Shown here one piece after another: positions 55,791-64,000 of a stretch of 64,000 bases of DNA. The stretch covers positions 124,001-188,000 of the forward strand of contig JAGVSM010004011.1 of assembly GCA_022494885.1 (NCBI GenBank), in the 5' to 3' direction. The notes under the pieces are model-generated. The model did not search any database, was not told where the DNA came from, and was given only the letters and a program-made list of their open reading frames with translations. Position 1 is the first letter of the stretch, and each line of letters begins with the position of its first letter. The stretch comes from Micrasema longulum (taxonomy: Eukaryota; Arthropoda; Insecta; Trichoptera; Brachycentridae). A program made the translations under genes and the position numbers.

Positions 55791-55998
55791 CAATGCAAAA
55801 GGGTTCCTGGCCAGATACGTTGTCCCAATTTAACAGCTTTAATATTTTGTTTTATTTGTAATGTTATTTTGGTTACAAAAAAAGAATAAAAAAACTACGA
55901 ATAATAAAGATGTAAGTATAAAAAATACTTGATGTATATTTTGCAAGTAAAAAAATATTTGTGATCTTATGATTTACACAAATATTTCAATTTTGACA

Positions 55999-56060
55999 GC
56001 AAATTAGAAAATGGGAATGAAGTTGCGGTAGAGCGGCGTTCGAACCTCGAATGACGTTTT
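55999..56060 (-). mobile_element. tRNA-derived SINE, family D, headless fragment
   Basis: The minus strand has GAGGTTCGAACGCCGCTCTA (B box), ACCGCAACTTCATTCCCAT and TTTTCTAATTTG, as in the other D copies. The A-box half is missing. Confidence 0.65.
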
Positions 56061-56224
56061 CTTTTGAAATAAGTAGTACTCGAATATCCGGTAATAAATA
56101 TTTCCTTGGGTAGTATTTTTTTATCAAATTAAAAGTCAATTTTCTCAAAACTGTGTTACTGTGGCTCCCTCTTTTTAGCCGCTAAAACGACGTCAGTGAA
56201 TTTTACTGTGTTTACCTAATAATA

Positions 56225-56286
56225 GATCATAAGCCCCGTAAGCATCTAGACTTCAAAAAAAGGTTTATCATTTCTGTTGAAATATC
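56225..56286. mobile_element. Family P fragment
   Basis: GATCATAAGCCCCGTAAGCA and TCTAGACTTC match the right arm of family P. Confidence 0.5.
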
Positions 56287-56750
56287 CACCAATAATTATT
56301 ATTATTTATGATAATTTTATACAACAAAGTTGCTGCGCGTACTCAGACGAACAATGTCGATAATCTAAAAACTAGATTTTTCTTATTATAAATGGCTTTC
56401 CACATAATGCCGACGATAAAATTTCAGAACACCGAGCGACAAAAGAAATGCCTCGACCTCCATAAAACGTGAAGTTTATAAATGTGACATTCAAATAATG
56501 TAAAATTCGAAATTCTTCAAATGTGATGACGCCTGCAATTTTTACAGCTGTTTACTAGAAACGAAGCAGAACAATTCGTTGAATAAAAACAGTATCGAAT
56601 TATGGAAGCGAAAATTGTTTATGATGTAGACCAATTTTAAAGACTCATTTTTCAAGAGCAAAGCCATAAAAAAGGCAGAAATGTACGACGTTTCCCACCT
56701 CCGAATGCGATGGTTTGCCCCCACCCTCTGTAGTAATCAATTATATACAT
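56287..56750. other. No recognised feature
   Basis: AT-rich sequence. Confidence 0.35.
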
Positions 56751-56754
56751 GAAC

Positions 56755-56990
56755 ATATTACAACAGAGACGAAGAACATTTGAGAGAACGCGGTATAGAA
56801 GTCTAGGCATCTACAGAGCATCTACATCTACTTTTGACCTGTCATTGACTGGTTTAAGTGGCTACTTTACACACTATGTAACATTCACCATTTCGCCCCC
56901 TTTAGGCCGCTGGCCACTTGAACCAGCCAATGACCTTCTCCAATAACCTTCTCAAAAATGTTTTCCCTCTCTGTTGCAACAAATTTAGAT
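56755..56990. mobile_element. Family P element, compact copy with both outer arms
   Basis: The left arm (ATTACAACAGAGACGAAGAAC, AAGTCTAGGCATCTACAG, CATTGACTGGTTTAAGTGGC) is followed after a short centre by the inverted GGCCACTTGAACCAGCCAATG and TTTTCCCTCTCTGTTGCAAC. The centre is shorter than at 14019 and 60760. Confidence 0.75.
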
Positions 56991-57027
56991 TTTATGGCCA
57001 TATTTAAAACAAACTATGGCACAGAAA

Positions 57028-57190
57028 GGCGTCGGCGTCGTGGCTCAGTTGGTTAAACGGCCAACTGTGGAACTAGCGTCGTTGTTCGATTTCCGCCAGT
57101 CGCAAGAAAAAAATCCAACAAAGAGATTTTTCCTCAATTGGTATACCTGCTGATAAACATCTAAAAACAGAAGCTTGGCGGATTATTCCT
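57028..57190 (+). mobile_element. tRNA-derived SINE, family C copy 2
   Basis: GGCGTCGTGGCTCAGTTGGT is a strong A-box region, TTAAACGGCCAACTGT follows, and TGTTCGATTTCCGCC is the B-box region. The body (CAAGAAAAAAATCC, CTCAATTGGTATACCTGCTG) matches copy 1 at 39795. Confidence 0.8.
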
Positions 57191-57645
57191 TTACGCGTTT
57201 TTCTATTATACATGACTAAGTTAAGATGTAACAATATAAGGAATCAAGAATCTTGACTTTGGGATCCAAAGTTCGACAACAAGCTTACAAAAATATTATG
57301 TATTTTATAGATGCTCGGTTTCAAGATGGCTATGGACCTCTTAACTGAAAACTATTAACATAAATTATTCAGTTGGTAACAAATACTTCCCAAAACATAA
57401 TATCATACAGCACTAGCGTAGTTAACTAAGTAAGCGTAAAGGATGTTTTGATCCATCCTTAATTCGTTGGGGGAAATATCCTAGATATTTGGTAGGATTA
57501 TCAAGAACATTCATATGGTTAAAACGTTATCGTGATTCTCGGGAGTAAAGTGGTTACGCATTGCGAATATTTACTGAAACCGTACAATGGCACAAGTTTT
57601 AATTTATTGTTGCTGACGACGGTAAGATTACGGAATAAATCGAAT
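57191..57645. other. No recognised feature
   Basis: AT-rich sequence. Confidence 0.35.
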
Positions 57646-57649
57646 TGTT

Positions 57650-57780
57650 AAATGAGTTTTATTTAATGATTTTGTTAAAATTTTCAATAATTTTTTTAAT
57701 GAAACGTTTCATTGATAATTTTACTAAAATTTTTATCAAAATCATTAATTATGGAGTTTTATCAAGAAATATCAACAAAA
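57650..57780. repeat. Imperfect palindrome centred on AATGAAACGTTTCATT
   Basis: AATGATTTTGTTAAAATTTT on the left is mirrored by AAAATTTTTATCAAAATCATT on the right, around the 16-base perfect palindrome at 57699-57714. The outer part GGAGTTTTATCAAGAAATATC is repeated in reverse at 23843. Probably a small foldback element. Confidence 0.65.
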
Positions 57781-58343
57781 TACATAAGTTTTATTTACGT
57801 TTAAATTAACAGAAAATTACATATACAGTCTTGGATATAGGAGACTTGGATATAAGAAAAACCTCTTTAAATGGGAGCTGGGTCAAAGTCGAGAGAGAGA
57901 GAGAGAGTTGAAACCGTGACCTCTAAAAAAAAGCGTTTGGTTTGTAGATGCAGCCGCAGCGTCACTGCTTGTGCACGTGCTGACAAGTTCACACAGATTG
58001 TTTTGGTACATGCATTCGTATTCGTCTCTGCTTCGGAAGTCAGCGAATGTGATCAACAGATCGTTGTTCTTTAGCGTGAGTAGTGAGTCGTAACGAATGA
58101 TCGTAACCTCTTTACCCAATACATACAATACATAATGGGTATATGTAATGTACTTTCGTTTTTTTGTACTTCCTGTACATATGCACATAGTAGTACATAC
58201 ATAATATGAATAAAAAGCCTGGTTATGTTTGTAGACCTCCGTAAAAGAAAGCGTGGATATAAGAGATACCTCTTTATAAGATATAAATGTCCCGGTCTCT
58301 AGGGCTATTCTGTATAATTATTTTGATTTAGTTTATATTTACA
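57781..58343. other. No gene; short GA repeat
   Basis: GAGAGAGAGAGAGAGAG lies at 57890-57908. Frames on both strands between 57871 and 58188 are short and unassigned. Confidence 0.35.
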
Positions 58344-58717
58344 CCTGGGGTGCTATTCTGAACCATCTTTTCCCCCGAGAGAGTGATTAATTTGGGGATT
58401 TTTATTTTTTGCGTGCGTTTACACTTTATTTCATATAATGGCGACACTGATGATTAAAAAAACTGTATAAAAAACGGAAAAAAACTAATACGGTTTGGTC
58501 AATCCAACCTAATAAGGGGTTTTGGGTAATGTTTAAGGACGCAATAATGTTCTAAATTAAAATCATCATGTTTGATTTTCACGTGTTCATATTTATTTGA
58601 CGTCTAATCATCAGTGTGGCCAGATATGAAGCAAAATGTAAACACACGCAAAAAATAAAAATCCCTGAATTAATCACTCTCTAGGGGGTAGAAATGATTT
58701 AGAATACCACCCCTAGG
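58344..58717. mobile_element. Family Q long-inverted-repeat element
   Basis: CCTGGGGTGCTATTCTGAACC, GAGAGTGATTAATTTGGGG and ATTTTTTGCGTGCGTTTACAC are mirrored by GTAAACACACGCAAAAAATAA, AATTAATCACTCTCTAGGGGG and AATACCACCCCTAGG. Arms are about 120 bases, the centre about 130, total 374. It has no coding capacity; a non-autonomous DNA element. Confidence 0.85.
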
Positions 58718-58970
58718 CCGCGATTACGAACACTATCTTCATGGGGACATATCGAGAGGGTTTAAAGTAAAATCGATATTTATGTACAAAAATGTGTATA
58801 TGACTATGCAAATTTGAAGTATCTTCGTCGGTAACCTGTAATTGAACATGTTTAGAAAAAAGTGTGTATTCTATTTATCAAACAGAAAACTTAATTTTAC
58901 TTTGTAGATATAATTGAAGATTAAATTGAAGATAATTGTTGACGTTCCATTGTAATACAGGCCGTGATGA
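58718..58970. repeat. Dispersed repeat shared with 29860-30130
   Basis: CCGCGATTACGAACACTATC, ACATATCGAGAGGG, TATGTACAAAAATGTGTATA and AGTATCTTCGTCGGTAACC match the first copy in order. It abuts the Q element. Confidence 0.5.
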
Positions 58971-59149
58971 TGAGTTATTCTGAATACCCGAAACCGGTTA
59001 TTTCTTAACTAATATTAAACTCGTGTGTGGCATATGTAAAGTATTTTATTTACAATATTTTTAAATGTAAGTAAAGTAAATGCAGAAGCAATAAATAATA
59101 TAAGGAAAACATTACATGAAATGTTTAAAAATAACTTCTTGATTTGCAG

Positions 59150-59910
59150 ACGTCAAATGATACTTGAACGTTTTCCATAGAAGGCATAAACGCGGAGAAT
59201 GCCTGTTTCGGATTAATTTTCTTTTATTCAAGTGTCAAGCCATTCCTTCCTTTGATTCCGGTGGTCCTTGTTTTGAATCCCAATGTACCTACTCCTCCCT
59301 GACGGCGAGTCAAGAAAGTAACGGGGACAACACAAAAAAACCGTACCACGAACAACAACGAAAACCGTACCGCGAGCGTGACAGTGATTTCGAATCACCA
59401 ACATATAAGAAAACGTGCAAAGTGACCAGTGCAAACGATAACGGTGTCTTTCTAGACCAGTGCCAAAGGGAGGAAACCGTAAGTCCTTACTCCTTTCATT
59501 AATTCCAGGATTGACACTGAAAACCATAACGTCAATTAGTTTACCTAAAATCAAACGTTCCCTGTTTTCTTCGAACACGCGTGTCGCGAGAGGGCACGCC
59601 TTGTTTACAGTCCCGAGGTCGAAGGTATCGAGCATCCAACAATGCCAGTCGGTCGAGTGATGGACACAAGTGATCAGTCAGGTGTTGAAACTGACAAGAG
59701 TTATTCTAGATATTCTAATAAGCCGACTTGGCAAGATCAGCACCAACTCATATATACTAATTGCAAACTATTAGCTAGACATGTTGGCCCATTCGAGTCA
59801 CCCAATTGCTCCGGATTCACAGCCGAATCGTATACTAACATTGTATTAAATCTGGTATTAAGTAATACTATGTTCCCATTCATAATTAGTGAGTTAAGAT
59901 GAGAAGAGAT
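59150..59910 (+). other. Coding-like segment, possible exon(s), unidentified
   Basis: Composition rises and frames are open on both strands. On +, frame 59164-59502 (TTG start; QESNGDNTKKPYHEQQRKPY, RERDSDFESPTYKKTCKVTS) has hydrophilic, protein-like composition and contains ACCGTAAGT at 59477, a good 5' splice site. TTGATTTGCAG at 59139 and CTTTCATTAATTCCAG at 59494 resemble 3' splice sites. The last two would leave an intron of only about 31 bases, which is too short. Frames at 59460-59660 and 59642-59902 continue. The 135-codon minus frame 59228-59635 competes. I cannot name it. Confidence 0.35.
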
Positions 59911-59992
59911 TTATATCCGCGGCGAATAATTTTATTGGATTGTTGATTATATCGACCTAAAATGTCTCGAAGTATATATTTTCAATTACTAG

Positions 59993-60366
59993 AATGAGGA
60001 AGTTCAGTGTCTTTTTTTTATTTTTTTTATTTCTTAATAGACTATTAAACTAAGCCAATTTTTTTTTAATATCGTATTATCAGCGCTATGATTTTCTAAA
60101 GTTTTGTATTTCTGAAATAACTCCGTGTGTGACGTCAGGGGTTGTTCACTATTAGTTCTTCCCATTGGTCCGTTTACGGTAAGCTAACCGGATGTCCTTC
60201 ACAGCTGTCACATCATTGGTTGGTTCATATGAACCAGTGATGGCAATGAAAGTAGTGCGTTTTTATTATTTTTTTCCTACATTTTCAAGAAAAATGCTCA
60301 AATTTTTACCGCGCGCAAGGAAACATTTTTTGTATCCAATTTCCCGTAGGGCTGTAGTTCCTCATT
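59993..60366 (+). mobile_element. Family S inverted-repeat element, full-length reference copy
   Basis: The element starts AATGAGGAAGTTCAGTG and ends GGGCTGTAGTTCCTCATT, inverted over about 15 positions. Length 374. All partial copies (1055, 21297, 35411, 46498) align within it. No frame of interest. Likely a MITE. Confidence 0.78.
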
Positions 60367-60758
60367 GTCGAGTCGAGTTACAATAAATTTCACATTACAA
60401 AGTACAATCGGCGTAAACACTACTTTTGTATGAAGATATTGTTGAACGACAGTTTGATAAAACTGTTCTAATTTCTATCAAAATACGTGGCAGTATTCTA
60501 TAATTTCAATAGAAAAATACTAATAACCCGATATATCTCTATACTGAGGTGAGGCAAGGTCGAGGTTTGCCACCCACATGCGGCACACCGCATTTGAGGA
60601 CTTAAACTATCGTTTACACGTGGACAATAAAATAGATTGTCTTGTCCCAGCTTGAAAGAAGAAAATTCGTCTGCAGTTCACACGTGAGCGCTGCGAAAAT
60701 GAATATAAAACGATATTTATTACGAACGAGTTCACGAAAAATGTTATTTATTTTATAC
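60367..60758. other. No recognised feature
   Basis: Contains a GC-richer patch at 60540-60605 (GAGGTGAGGCAAGGTCGAGG) without identity. Confidence 0.35.
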
Positions 60759-60759
60759 C

Positions 60760-61155
60760 AAGATGAACAAACTAAGACAGGGATGGAGATCATTTTAGAG
60801 AAGGGTGTAAGTCTAGGCATTTACAGGGCTTATGACCTGTCATTGGCTGGTTTAAGTGGCCACTTTACTACACACTGTGTAACATCCATATTTCTTCAAT
60901 TCTTCTATCTGTTGATTTTACTGAAGTTAATATGGATGTTCAAACATGGAAATGGCAAATGTTACACAGTGCCTATAATGGCTACTTAAACCAGCCAATA
61001 ACAGGTCATAAGACCTGTAAATACCTAGACTTACATATTCCCTTCTCTAAAATATTATCTTTTCCTGTTGCAATTTGTTCATCTTATTGACTACCTAGGA
61101 GGCAAAATCCAGTCTTTTGTCTACAAATATTTGAACAAACTCAAAATTTTGTAAT
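60760..61155. mobile_element. Family P element, near-complete palindrome (reference copy)
   Basis: AAGATGAACAAACTAAGACAG at 60760 is mirrored by CTGTTGCAATTTGTTCATCTT ending at 61086. Arms of about 145 bases pair almost throughout (GGCTTATGACCTGTCATTGG with CCAATAACAGGTCATAAGAC). The distal block ACTACCTAGGAGGCAAAATC and TTTGTCTACAAATATTTG follows to 61155. This copy best defines family P. Confidence 0.85.
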
Positions 61156-61330
61156 TAAAGAAGTATTGGAATTGCAAAAGAACGAAGTAAATGACAAAAA
61201 CGATTTTTTTCTGACTCCATTTTCTGCAGAAAAAATATGCGAGAGCGACGCGGAAATTGCTATTGTCATAAGGTACAGTCTGTGCTCGTTAACACGAGTA
61301 CAAAGCGGCCGTGCGCGGTAGTAGATATAA

Positions 61331-61378
61331 TCATTGTCCCGCGGAGATAGCCTACCCGTCTATCTCCGTGACAATGTC
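61331..61378. repeat. Short hairpin
   Basis: CATTGTCCCGCGGAGATAG and CTATCTCCGTGACAATG pair over about 17 positions with a 10-base loop. CATTGT then CTCGGGACAAT follows, a third partial copy. Function unknown. Confidence 0.65.
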
Positions 61379-61399
61379 TCGGGACAATTTTCTGCCCTA

Positions 61400-62720
61400 C
61401 AAATTGCCGTTTAACCAATAATTTGGCAGTAAATTAGTGGTTGTTATATATTTATTTTATTAAAATATTGTATGCTAAAATCAATATGATTCAGCAATAA
61501 TCAATTCAATCGATAACAGAAACTATTATAATCGAATTCTGATTTGTGTATACCAGTTTAATTTATTTGTTTAAAAAAAAAAACGAACAATTGTTTGGCT
61601 TTATTAAAGCATTATAAGATTAAGTAGTATAATAATAATTATTCTGTACAGCAATAATTATTTCAATTTACTAATTATTTCCACTATTTTTAATAAATGC
61701 TTACCTTAAAATATGTTTTATTTCTTCAAAGCAGAAATATACATTCCTATGTTTTTTTATAATTAAATAGCCACCTTGCCTTATTTTTGACTACTGGTTT
61801 TCCTTATAGTTATAATCTATGTACAAACCAAGTCTACTTGATTCATACACTCGTTTAAAAATGGCCATTTAGACAAAACAATTGTTCGAATTTCTGTTCT
61901 ATAAAATTAGTATTTATATTCAAATCATTGTTAGCTTAAAATATGAAGATTCTAATATGGAATTCTACAAAGTTAACACCCCAATAAATAAATAAACTAT
62001 TATACTCATCTTTGATATATAACCGAGTGTTGAATTTTTACATTTTCTAAAACGCGTGCGGAAAATGAGGAAAAATAAAAAAGTCACATTTATATCCGTG
62101 CACAGTTAGCTTAGGTTCATTTTTAGTGAAATGTTTATTGTTATTGGCTCAGACTAACCATTCACTTAACAAAAACAATTAAAAAAGAAATTAAAATATG
62201 TGGTAGCAGCTGAAAATTTTCATAACCAGACGAAAATAATAATAAATAGTTTCGGTGCGAGGCGCCATCTTGTGGCCAGTTACACAAGCGGAGGTGCACC
62301 GCTGCTGTGTCGCTGTTGACATTTGGAATACGGACTAATTCCAAAATACGAGTATTTGTCGCCTAGCGTCTGCCTTCTGCACATTTCATTTTACGAGCTC
62401 CATTATTAAATGTTACCGTATCACAGGGGTAGCAAAGTCACAGTCCCAATTAAGCTTTTAATTATTATAAATTAAAGAAAAAGTCTAATTTTCTTACGTC
62501 ATGCCATTGCATACATATATATATTGACTAAATAACCCGTGTATTTTATCACATGAAATACGATGTATTTCAAATTATCAGATAAGTACACGGAAAGCTA
62601 CATGTTTGTGGCTTATAAGGGACCCTTTTAACTGTTTGCAAATAAAGTTTATAATAAAATTCAATTATTAACTTATTATACAATTACAATTCATAATCAG
62701 CCGATCGATCGGTCATTGCT
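61400..62720. other. No recognised feature
   Basis: AT-rich. 62250-62400 is GC-richer (GGCGCCATCTTGTGGCC, GCGGAGGTGCACCGCTGC) but unassigned. Confidence 0.4.
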
Positions 62721-62724
62721 GGGA

Positions 62725-62965
62725 ATCAAGGTTGCGGGGGTTATCTTGTCTTCAAATATGTATTCGGAATTTCTCTTCACCCACAGAATCTCGTCAAAGC
62801 CATGGACAATACTCCTGGTTTTATGTGCCTCAAACAGGAATTTCCTAAAATAAGTAATGCAAACATCAAAGATGGAATATTTGTGGCAGCTTGGCAAGCA
62901 TTTAAAAATGTTACTCGCAGTTTCTAGGTAGTCAGAATGTTTAAATATCAAGCAATTAAAAAAGA
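62725..62965 (+). pseudogene. Fragment of a widespread arthropod repeat-protein family
   Basis: The + strand reads GNQGCGGYLVFKYVFGISLH, then PQNLVKAMDNTPGFMCLKQE, FPKISNANIKDGIFV and AAWQAFKNVTRSF before a stop. From memory, many arthropod genomes carry numerous proteins with 'LHxKLGLxKxFVKAM...FxYLxxKFPxxSxAKIKxGIFVGPQ...AWxxFKxVxxxFLG'. The match in order and residues is convincing, with an internal deletion after GIFV. The family looks transposon-borne but I cannot name its class. The 90-codon minus frame over the same bases is its antisense shadow. Confidence 0.6.
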
Positions 62966-63224
62966 ACAACGTATTATAACGTTTGAAATTATAAATTCTT
63001 GTTTCTTAGAAACCTTGCGTGATGAGGGAAAACCGATATCATATTTGAATTCAAAAAAAGAAAACTTTTAGAATCACATATTTTTCTCTCTAAAAAAAGT
63101 TTTTTTTTTGTTGTCCAGTGTTATAGTTGAATCATTTATGGGATTCTCTAAAATATTTTGTTTGCGCTATACTGTTTATATATGTTTAACTAACATGATG
63201 ATAAATCAACTTTTGTTACCCATA

Positions 63225-63742
63225 TGAATGAGATATTTTTGACAGTCCTGAACTTTTATATTGTGTAAATTTTTATGCGAGTACTCACTTCTTTTGCTGC
63301 TGATTTGCATAGTTCAAACTATGCTAAATACTCACATATTCCGCGGCTCCACATATTAGCGAACAAACATGGAAACATTGATTTATTTAATTTATCTTTA
63401 TACAAATTAAAATCATTACTTTTTAATCACTTCTTTTCTAAATTATAAAAATGAACTAAGTGTTATGCTTGTTTTACTTTTTATACTATGATACATAGCC
63501 TCCGTTAATACAATACTTTTTATATTTAAACTATTTATTTATTGTTAATTTGCAGCATACCTATGTTGCCATTTTTAATTTTCCTTTGTTTTTTTTTTCT
63601 GCCGATTTTATTTTTTTAAATTTTATATATCTATATTTTCTATACTTGTGTACAGGTGTTTTGTTTAATTATAATTGTTTTTCAATATTATTTTATACTT
63701 TATCAAAGGCGTAAGCCGTTGAAATAAATAAATAAATATGAT
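63225..63742 (+). mobile_element. Jockey-type LINE C-terminus, 3' UTR and tail
   Basis: The + strand reads DIFDSPELLYCVNFYASTHF and, after a frame change, FAADLHSSNYAKYSHIPRLH, ILANKHGNIDLFNLSLYKLK and SLLFNHFFSKL before a stop near 63449. This is the 'SPELLxxVxFxxP...SNYxxxSPIxRLxxLxNxxxxxIDLFxLSLxxLK' ending. The 3' UTR closes with CAAAGGCGTAAGCCGTTG and an AAATAAATAAATAAAT tail at 63721-63738. 5' truncated. Confidence 0.82.
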
Positions 63743-63784
63743 ATATGCTTTTCTTTGTTTTGTTTTTCTGATTATTTATTTATT

Positions 63785-64000
63785 TTCATTTTTTATTTTA
63801 TTTTCTTTTATTTAGGAAACATACAGTACAGTTACAAAGTTTTATATTTTACACAGTTAGACTTAAATCTAATGGACCAGGGAAGTTTCCATATCATAAA
63901 TTAATTATATGTAAGGTTATTAATCAAAGTACAAAAAAGAGAAGGAAAAAAAACATAAATAGAAGTTGTTTAAAAATACTTATAATGTATACTTTGTAAT
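63785..64000 (-). mobile_element. LINE 3' UTR repeat, continues past the window
   Basis: A near-copy of 1775-1990, in the same orientation (TTTATTTAGGAAACATACAG, CTAATGGACCAGGGAAGTTTC, GTACAAAAAAGAGAAGG). The rest of the element, if any, lies beyond the right edge. Confidence 0.55.

Noticed and set aside
59470..59510. A 31-base intron between GTAAGT and TTCCAG
   Set aside because: It is shorter than introns that animal spliceosomes normally remove, and joining leads at once to a stop codon.
62697..62969. 90-codon minus-strand frame
   Set aside because: The + strand of the same bases gives a recognisable conserved peptide; the minus frame is its shadow.

Overview
This is gene-poor, AT-rich eukaryotic DNA. 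The mobile elements point to an arthropod, most likely an insect. Lepidoptera is plausible from the style of the Helitron ends and of the RTE and Jockey-type LINE proteins, but I cannot prove the order from this window. There are no bacterial-type operons, and I find no host gene I can name. Almost everything recognisable is transposon-derived.

Coding signal is nearly all reverse-transcriptase debris. Three RTE-clade copies lie on the + strand at 23098-23795, 42399-42881 and 49811-50768, and a 3' scrap lies at 5640-5700. The copy at 49811 keeps a 312-codon open frame with the YADD catalytic motif. A Penelope-like element at 6060-7230 preserves both RT motifs (YVDD) and a C-terminal GIY-YIG nuclease domain. 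Many 5'-truncated LINE C-termini of CR1, Jockey and L2-like type occur on both strands (660, 8960, 10883, 11885, 14880, 16590, 18045, 21455, 22060, 24480, 25636, 27530, 27836, 28585, 41530, 46880, 48445, 52915, 63225). A frameshifted mariner-type transposase tail lies at 2720-2990, and a piece of an arthropod repeat-protein family lies near 62725-62960.

Non-autonomous elements form the second layer. Four tRNA-derived SINE families (called A-D here) have recognisable A/B boxes. Two Helitrons end in a hairpin plus CTAG between A and T; one of them carries a nested LINE. A long-palindrome family (P) occurs in about a dozen pieces, and smaller inverted-repeat families (Q, R, S, T) also occur. An internally repeated element at 19520, 33725 and 43844 ends in the same tail as an L2-like LINE at 46880. 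A hexanucleotide microsatellite at 12905-13640 is split by a SINE.

The parts relate as parasites and hosts. SINEs insert into P elements and into the microsatellite, and a LINE inserts into a Helitron. At least two non-autonomous families (SINE-B and the internally repeated L2-tailed element) share 3' ends with LINEs in the same window, which suggests how they were copied. A structured CTGANGA-stem-GAAAC motif recurs at several loci and is the most unusual small signal. A few GC-richer or coding-like islands (4400, 22600, 31690, 33450, 37200, 40050, 55570, 59150) stay unexplained. I see no CRISPR array, rRNA or credible functional tRNA.
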